Shown here: positions 4,174 to 8,403 of the stretch, piece after piece
How positions within the stretch are numbered: the stretch's first letter is position 1
How the letters are laid out: every line of letters begins with the position of its first letter
Source of the DNA: Armatimonadota bacterium
GTDB lineage: Bacteria > Armatimonadota > Hebobacteria > Hebobacterales > WVXJ01
Reading direction: 5' to 3'
NCBI GenBank assembly: GCA_011773575.1
Contig: WVXJ01000025.1
Span: 19,633 to 28,035 of the forward strand
Length of the DNA stretch: 8,403 nucleotides
The notes under the pieces: model-generated
Told to the model about the DNA's origin: nothing
What the model saw: the letters and a program-made list of their open reading frames with translations, nothing else
Database searches by the model: none
Program-made: the position numbers and the translations under genes

Positions 4174-5415
4174 TTACACAAGATTCCCCGCGGCATCGAA
4201 CTTCATGGACCGCAAATTCTCCTCCACTGTAAGGGAAGGATTAGCCTTTGCCTCGGCGAGCAGCCCCTCCGAAACGAAAAGAGAATCCAGATGCAGGGTA
4301 TCGCGGATCCTCACCAGCCTCACCTCTTCCGGGGATTTGTCCAGCCCGCTGACAAGGGCCGCGGTAATCGCCTCCTGATCATTTCTCAACACAACCGGCA
4401 CCCTGGCGAAGGCGAAACTGCCGGAGGTAAGGACATTGGCATAGGTGGAGTCAACATCCATCCCTTCAACCACCCGCGCCGTGGTGATATCCGCCATACC
4501 CAGTCCCAGCGCGTTGCCCTTGGTCTCTCTTGTCAGGCCCAATACCACGACTGTGCGACAATGAGTCTGTTTCCCCCGCCGCGCCTCAAAGGCATACCGC
4601 CCCGTAACATTCGGATCCATCCCCGTGCCGGAAATCTCCTTTCCGATACGCTCCACCACCAGAACATCAATCTCTGCAAAGGGCAGCCGCGCGGCATGGC
4701 GTTTCGCCCGCCGCAGCAGCCGTCTGTCTCCTTCCTCTATTCTGCGGGGCGCAAAGGCCTCTATGTGGGCGACATTCTGGTAGGCATCTTCCAGCACCGC
4801 CACCCCGCAGAGAATCTTCGTCTTGGAGAATATCAGCCGGCTCGCCTTCACAACCGTCTCCGACATTCGCCCTATGCCCGGCGAATGCAGCGCGCAAGCC
4901 CCTTCGTGTTTGCCCAGCCCCACCGCCATCATCTTCATCAAGCCGCTCTCGACCTGAGCCGAAAAATCCGTATGTTCCTTAACCCGATTGACCACTATGA
5001 TTCCGTCCGCCTTCACCGCGAAAGCATCCATGTGCACCGGCACAGTGGGGCTGATTTGCCCTATCGTGACAGTCTTCATACTGGAGCGTATCGGCGCGCC
5101 CACCGATTTTTCCGTCACCCCGATGGAGTTGAGCACCTTAACTTGCCCCTCCGCGGTGGCCCCGCCGTGGCTCCCCATGGCCGGAACAATGAAGGGTTTT
5201 GCGCCCCGCGCCTTTACGAAAGATGTGATGCTCTTCAATACCGCCGGAAGTCCGGCGATTCCGCGGCTACCCGCGGTTATGGCAATCTTCATCTTGGGCT
5301 TGATACGCCGCGCCAGACCTGCTTTCTCAAGTTGTACGCGCACCGTTTCGTCAACATCCGCCAGGCTCGCCTGATACAGCGCCTGGGTTACTCTAGCCAT
5401 TCGGGGAAAACGCAT
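4174..5415 (-). CDS. Lactate racemase (LarA) domain protein, DUF2088-type
   Basis: The 413-residue protein contains ITAGSRGIAGLPAVLKSI (46-63), FIVPAMGSHGGATAEGQ (75-91), VVNRVKEHTDF (141-151), GLMKMMAVGLGKHEGA (158-173) and SGTGMDPNVTGR (262-273). I recognise these from proteins annotated as lactate racemase N-domain (PF09861, formerly DUF2088). His83, His148, Lys161 and His177 are spaced 65, 13 and 16 residues apart. In Lactobacillus LarA the recalled His108, His174, Lys184 and His200 are 66, 10 and 16 apart, and the lysine carries the nickel-pincer cofactor. This protein may therefore bind that cofactor and act on a 2-hydroxy acid, but the substrate is unknown and no larB/C/E gene is nearby. 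The ATG at 5415 is preceded by a weak AAGAGA; an alternative ATG at 5400 has no ribosome-binding site. It is divergent from dut. Confidence 0.85.
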   Translation of the reverse strand: MRFPRMARVTQALYQASLADVDETVRVQLEKAGLARRIKPKMKIAITAGSRGIAGLPAVLKSITSFVKARGAKPFIVPAMGSHGGATAEGQVKVLNSIGVTEKSVGAPIRSSMKTVTIGQISPTVPVHMDAFAVKADGIIVVNRVKEHTDFSAQVESGLMKMMAVGLGKHEGACALHSPGIGRMSETVVKASRLIFSKTKILCGVAVLEDAYQNVAHIEAFAPRRIEEGDRRLLRRAKRHAARLPFAEIDVLVVERIGKEISGTGMDPNVTGRYAFEARRGKQTHCRTVVVLGLTRETKGNALGLGMADITTARVVEGMDVDSTYANVLTSGSFAFARVPVVLRNDQEAITAALVSGLDKSPEEVRLVRIRDTLHLDSLFVSEGLLAEAKANPSLTVEENLRSMKFDAAGNLV

Positions 5416-5554
5416 TCTCTTTGTCCCGCCAATAAAGGATAGATGTTGCTGTGTTGCTCTACTTATTCGGCACTACTCGCAGGAGAACCTTCGCCCATTT
5501 TCTGTTAACGATGGTAGGAGAAACCCTCCTCAGGGGAGAATTGGTTGAGAGTCA
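5416..5554. other. Divergent intergenic region between the LarA-domain gene and dut
   Basis: This 139-bp stretch must carry promoters for both directions, but no confident -35/-10 pair was found. It holds the two possible leader ORFs. It also has GGTTGAGAGT at 5543-5552, identical to 1757-1766 in the reverse heptamer array, possibly a single remnant of that repeat. Confidence 0.5.
5443..5508 (+). CDS. Possible 21-codon leader ORF upstream of dut
   Basis: ATG at 5443 is preceded by AAAGGA with a 3-nt spacer and the ORF ends at TAA 5506-5508. The peptide starts MLLCCSTYSALLAGEP and has no recognisable family. Its stop is 2 nt before the ATG (5511) of a second short ORF. It may be a chance ORF. 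Confidence 0.2.
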   Translation: MLLCCSTYSALLAGEPSPIFC

Positions 5555-5558
5555 ATGA
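5511..5558 (+). CDS. Possible 15-codon leader ORF overlapping the dut start
   Basis: MVGETLLRGELVESQ is encoded from ATG 5511 to TGA 5556-5558. The stop overlaps the dut ATG as ATGA, the arrangement typical of translationally coupled genes. The ORF itself lacks a Shine-Dalgarno. It contains a small AGGAG/CTCCT hairpin (5516-5520 with 5526-5530). Evidence for real translation is positional only. Confidence 0.25.
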   Translation: MVGETLLRGELVESQ

Positions 5559-6010
5559 GTGGCACCGAAGAAATCACAGTCCTGGTTCAGCGGCTGGAGG
5601 GAAATGAAGATTTGCCCTCTCCGACTTATATGACTCCCCATGCCGCGGGGATGGACCTGTGCGCGGCAGTGACAGAAGAAGTTGTACTCCGGCCCGGCGC
5701 CAGAACCCTTGTTCCTACCGGCCTGCGGCTGGCCATTCCGGAAGGTTACGAGGGGCAAATAAGACCCCGCAGCGGCCTCGCCCTGCGTCACGGCCTGACC
5801 CTCTTGAACACACCGGGCACAATTGATGCGGATTATCGAGGTGAAGTGCAGATAATAGTGGCCAATCTGGGGGAGGAAGATTTCATCATACGCCGGGGTG
5901 AACGCATCGCCCAACTAGTCGTCTCTCCAGTGGCCAGGGCGAAACTGGAGTTTGTGGACGAATTGGAGCATACTCCTCGCGGAGAAGGCGGGTTCGGACA
6001 TACCGGCTGA
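5555..6010 (+). CDS. dut: dUTP diphosphatase (trimeric dUTPase)
   Basis: The 151-residue protein carries all five dUTPase motifs: I HAAGMDLCA (29-37), II IRPRSGLALRHG (69-80), III LNTPGTIDADYRGEVQ (84-99), IV RGERIAQLVV (114-123) and V RGEGGFGHTG (142-151). Asp92 in motif III is the expected water-activating residue, Ser73 belongs to the phosphate-binding motif II, and Phe147 in motif V would stack on the uracil. The enzyme hydrolyses dUTP to dUMP and pyrophosphate in the cytosol, keeping uracil out of DNA and supplying dTMP synthesis. Length is normal for the trimeric form. The ribosome-binding site is weak (GAGAG with a 3-nt spacer), and the start overlaps the stop of a short upstream ORF. 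The next gene starts 12 nt downstream. Confidence 0.96.
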   Translation: MSGTEEITVLVQRLEGNEDLPSPTYMTPHAAGMDLCAAVTEEVVLRPGARTLVPTGLRLAIPEGYEGQIRPRSGLALRHGLTLLNTPGTIDADYRGEVQIIVANLGEEDFIIRRGERIAQLVVSPVARAKLEFVDELEHTPRGEGGFGHTG

Positions 6011-6022
6011 GAGGTTGCGCTG

Positions 6023-8403
6023 ATGAGAAACATGATCGCCATATTTGCGCTGCTGATGCTGCTCTTCTTCCTGGGGCGGGCATATGCGCAGCCGCCTCTC
6101 TATGTCGTTGATCTTTCCCGCGCCACCACCCATGAGAAACTGATTACCCTCAGCCTGCAGGGGCTGGCGAACCGCAGCCCGGAGACCCCCTCCATCTACA
6201 CCCTCTCCGGCGAGCAAGATGAGGGCTGGCTTTCTTGGATTGAGCGACTAGATCCTCGACCCACAGAGCGCGTCTCTCCTCAGCAACTCCTCGAGCAATT
6301 TCGCCATCTCGCCAAAGGACAAATCCTTTGCGAGCCGAGTGATTCAACCTCCCTCAATATGGCCACCTCTCTGGCCGGCCTGCGTGACGGAATCGTGAGC
6401 GACCGCGATCTCGGTCTGCCCACCTTATTCGATACACGGGGGAAATTCAGATCTGTTCTGGAGGCCTACCAGTGGGCGGCGAAGGAGATCCTTCCCCAAT
6501 GCTCGCAAAAGGGCCTCGTGTTACTTGGCTCATCCATTGGCTTCCGGGATTATGTGATAAGAGAGAAACTGCTTGCTTTGCCCATGACTACTTTGGGCGA
6601 CAAAGCGGCGTGGCGTCTTCTGAGCCGGATGGCGGCTTCTTTCCCGGCGGGCACTCCCATTCTTGCGCCGGCTCCAGAGCGGATTCACCCAGCGATTATT
6701 AAATGGGGCGCGCGCGTGGGACATCCGCTCTTTGGAGTAGAAGAGGCCGCAAACCTCTCCTATCATTCCCAATTGGAAACACCAACATTTAGCCAGTGGC
6801 GGCGCTACGTAGAACTGGGAGCGAAGATCTATGTCTGCTTCATCTTCTCCGGAGGTGATGACCTCTCTTATGCGCAGCGCCGGATGAGTGACCTCTGGCG
6901 GCAAGCAGAGCGAGGTGCCCTCCCATTGGGTTGGGCGCTTCCGGCTCCAATGGCGGGCATTGCCCCTGACATTCTTCAATACTACTTCGCCGGTGCCTAC
7001 AGAAGCGGACACGACGGCTTCGTGCTCCAGGTGAACAGCCCCTCGGTGTCCAAGCCCCGCACCCTTCACGCTCCTCTCGTGCAGGCGCGCGAGGCCACAG
7101 ATATCCGTTCCCTCGTAGTAATTGACGAATCCTCTGACAAAGCACTCCTGCCTGCTGTGGAGGAACTCGCCGTTCACTTCCAACCTTCAGGAATCTTCGT
7201 GCCCGACCACAAATCTCTGCCCTCCAAAGTGATCGGCGAATCCGTGATCTTTACAAAAGGGTTCTCCGGCTCCAACGCTGACGAGATTCTCAAGCGGCTG
7301 TCGGCCCTTCCCGCCACAAAGGGTGGGCTCATCTTCGTCTGGGTGGACAGCAAGTCAGTCTCACCGGCTGACATCTTCTCTGTCGCCAGTCTGCTGCCAT
7401 CCTATTTCGAAGTTGTGGCACCCGATGAGTTCATCTTTCTCGCAAAACAGGTGCTGTCGGGTGAAGCATTTGAGGTGCCCTCGCAGACAAAGGTGAACCT
7501 GATCGCGCCCGCAAGCGTCGGCCCGGACGAAAGCTTTATCGTCCGCGCAGCAATTCCCGGCGCGAAAGTCAAGGAGGCGCTCTTGATTTACCAGCAAGAG
7601 AGCGGCATCCAATTGGTGGAGCCGATGGGCAGACGCGGCCCCGACGGCGAATATTCCGTCCATCTGGGGCCTCTCTTGCACAGCGGAGAGTGGCTGCTCC
7701 AGGCGCGGGTGAGCGAAGGTGAGGGAGTGGTCTCCTGGTCCGAGGTCGTGCGGCTGCAGGTTTCTCCGGAGGATCCGGATGAGGACGGCCTCAGCGCGGC
7801 TGCAGAACGCTTCTTCGGCACCGACCTTGCGAGCGCCGACACTGATAACGATGGTCTGCTGGATGGGTCAGATCCTCATCCTCTTACCCTCAACTCCAGC
7901 CCCGCAGTCTATTTCGGCCCCCTGGCGCCCGTGGATGATGCGCCTTTTCTGGTGGAAGACAGCGGCTCCATTCTGGAAGACAATGTGCGCAAGGTCAGAG
8001 CCGACAACTATTTCGTCTACCATCTCTTCCTGGAAGGACTTCCTCCGGGGGCCAGAGCAGTGCTGGCAATGCGCCTGAGCGGCACAGCCAGAGCCGCCTT
8101 TTCTGCAGATGGCAAGAAATTCGATACGCCCTTCAACCTGCAAGAGACGGATGGGTGGACCACAGCCCCTGTGCCGGCCGAGCTCCTCAGGAGCAGGACT
8201 CTTTTCATCCGCATTTCGGCAGCTGAGGAGCCTCCCGCCGAATTGAGCCTGCGCAAACTCGCCATACTATCTCCCCTCGATGCTCCCTCCATCGGATTGC
8301 CCGCACTGGTGCCGCCCTATTTCGGGCCGGGCCTTCCTGTGGGGGTTTCAGTTGACCTCTGGGACCCACAGACAGTGACTCAGGCCTGGTGTGCTTATCG
8401 GTC
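6023..8403 (+). CDS. Secreted GxGYxYP-like putative glycoside hydrolase with a TSP3-type calcium repeat, 3'-truncated by window edge
   Basis: The frame is open from ATG 6023 to the window end (793 complete codons, no stop). GAGAGG lies 8 nt before the ATG, and dut ends 12 nt upstream, so the two probably share a transcript. Residues 1-22 are a signal peptide with a hydrophobic core and an AYA-Q cleavage site, so the protein is exported. Residues about 26-75 (LYVVDLSRATTHEKL..LSLQGLANRS...WLSWI) resemble the N-terminal domain of GxGYxYP putative glycoside hydrolases. PLGWALPAPMAGIAPDILQYYF (from 301) resembles the start of their second domain. The namesake motif appears degenerate here: NSPSVSKP at 338-345. 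A beta-rich, Ig-like segment (about 490-580) follows, then a thrombospondin type-3-like repeat (584-620), then another beta-rich region. Activity is unproven; the family assignment is from memory of motifs. Confidence 0.7.
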   Translation, partial: MRNMIAIFALLMLLFFLGRAYAQPPLYVVDLSRATTHEKLITLSLQGLANRSPETPSIYTLSGEQDEGWLSWIERLDPRPTERVSPQQLLEQFRHLAKGQILCEPSDSTSLNMATSLAGLRDGIVSDRDLGLPTLFDTRGKFRSVLEAYQWAAKEILPQCSQKGLVLLGSSIGFRDYVIREKLLALPMTTLGDKAAWRLLSRMAASFPAGTPILAPAPERIHPAIIKWGARVGHPLFGVEEAANLSYHSQLETPTFSQWRRYVELGAKIYVCFIFSGGDDLSYAQRRMSDLWRQAERGALPLGWALPAPMAGIAPDILQYYFAGAYRSGHDGFVLQVNSPSVSKPRTLHAPLVQAREATDIRSLVVIDESSDKALLPAVEELAVHFQPSGIFVPDHKSLPSKVIGESVIFTKGFSGSNADEILKRLSALPATKGGLIFVWVDSKSVSPADIFSVASLLPSYFEVVAPDEFIFLAKQVLSGEAFEVPSQTKVNLIAPASVGPDESFIVRAAIPGAKVKEALLIYQQESGIQLVEPMGRRGPDGEYSVHLGPLLHSGEWLLQARVSEGEGVVSWSEVVRLQVSPEDPDEDGLSAAAERFFGTDLASADTDNDGLLDGSDPHPLTLNSSPAVYFGPLAPVDDAPFLVEDSGSILEDNVRKVRADNYFVYHLFLEGLPPGARAVLAMRLSGTARAAFSADGKKFDTPFNLQETDGWTTAPVPAELLRSRTLFIRISAAEEPPAELSLRKLAILSPLDAPSIGLPALVPPYFGPGLPVGVSVDLWDPQTVTQAWCAYR
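7772..7882 (+). other. Thrombospondin type-3-like calcium-binding repeat within the secreted protein
   Basis: Residues 584-620 read DPDEDGLS..AE..FGTD...ADTDNDGLLDGSDPHP. Two DxDxDG-type loops (Asp584/586/588 and Asp606/608/610) flank the GTD element. Such repeats bind calcium and often act as rigid linkers between extracellular domains, which agrees with the signal peptide. Confidence 0.8.

Noticed and set aside
4021..5442. 473-codon open frame on the plus strand, antisense to the LarA-domain gene
   Set aside because: The opposite strand encodes a protein with clear family motifs. The antisense translation is rich in Arg, His and Pro with no recognisable domain, and its beginning runs through the repeat region. 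It is a shadow of codon use.
6530..7183. 217-codon minus-strand frame inside the secreted protein gene
   Set aside because: The plus-strand frame is open for 793 codons with a signal peptide and domain motifs. The antisense product has no recognisable features.

Overview
The window reads as a piece of chromosome from a diderm (Gram-negative-type) bacterium of moderately high GC, probably an uncultivated or poorly sampled lineage. The diderm inference rests on an LPS-export ATPase (lptB) and an LptF/LptG-family permease side by side. A YmdB-type phosphodiesterase, a DUF6485 mini-protein and a secreted GxGYxYP-like protein with a thrombospondin type-3 calcium motif recall Armatimonadota-, Planctomycetota- or Hydrogenedentota-like genomes. 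This placement is inference from gene content and is weak. No tRNA, rRNA, CRISPR array, transposase or phage gene was seen.

Layout. Positions 1-810 hold two minus-strand genes: a 3'-truncated ymdB-like metallophosphoesterase (1-563) and, upstream of it, a 68-aa Cys-rich DUF6485 protein (604-810, GTG start set by a strong Shine-Dalgarno). Positions 811-1002 form a divergent intergenic region with a dyad, four tandem heptamers and a possible 13-codon leader ORF. Positions 1003-2947 hold lptB and an lptF/lptG-type permease on the plus strand. Between them, two heptamer arrays in opposite orientation can fold into a 26-position imperfect hairpin just before the permease start. Positions 3030-3776 (minus) encode a sugar phosphate isomerase/epimerase-like TIM barrel. 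Positions 3777-4173 are noncoding and full of small palindromic dispersed repeats. Positions 4174-5415 (minus) encode a LarA-domain (lactate racemase-like) protein. After a 139-bp divergent region, dut (5555-6010) and a secreted multidomain protein (6023 to beyond the right edge) lie on the plus strand, 12 nt apart.

How it fits together. LptB plus an LptF-type permease would form the ATPase and inner-membrane part of the LPS extractor; lptA, lptC and a second permease are not in the window. The LarA-domain protein keeps a His/His/Lys/His set spaced like the nickel-pincer site of lactate racemase, but no cofactor genes are adjacent. The TIM-barrel and the secreted glycoside-hydrolase-like protein suggest carbohydrate metabolism, without proof of a shared pathway.

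The most unusual content is non-coding: heptamer arrays around the lpt genes, a 28-bp hairpin repeat whose two copies show compensatory stem changes, a nested third copy, and a pair of GC-rich hairpin repeats on either side of the isomerase gene. I do not see a complete new protein-based system; the repeats and leader structures are the parts most worth following.
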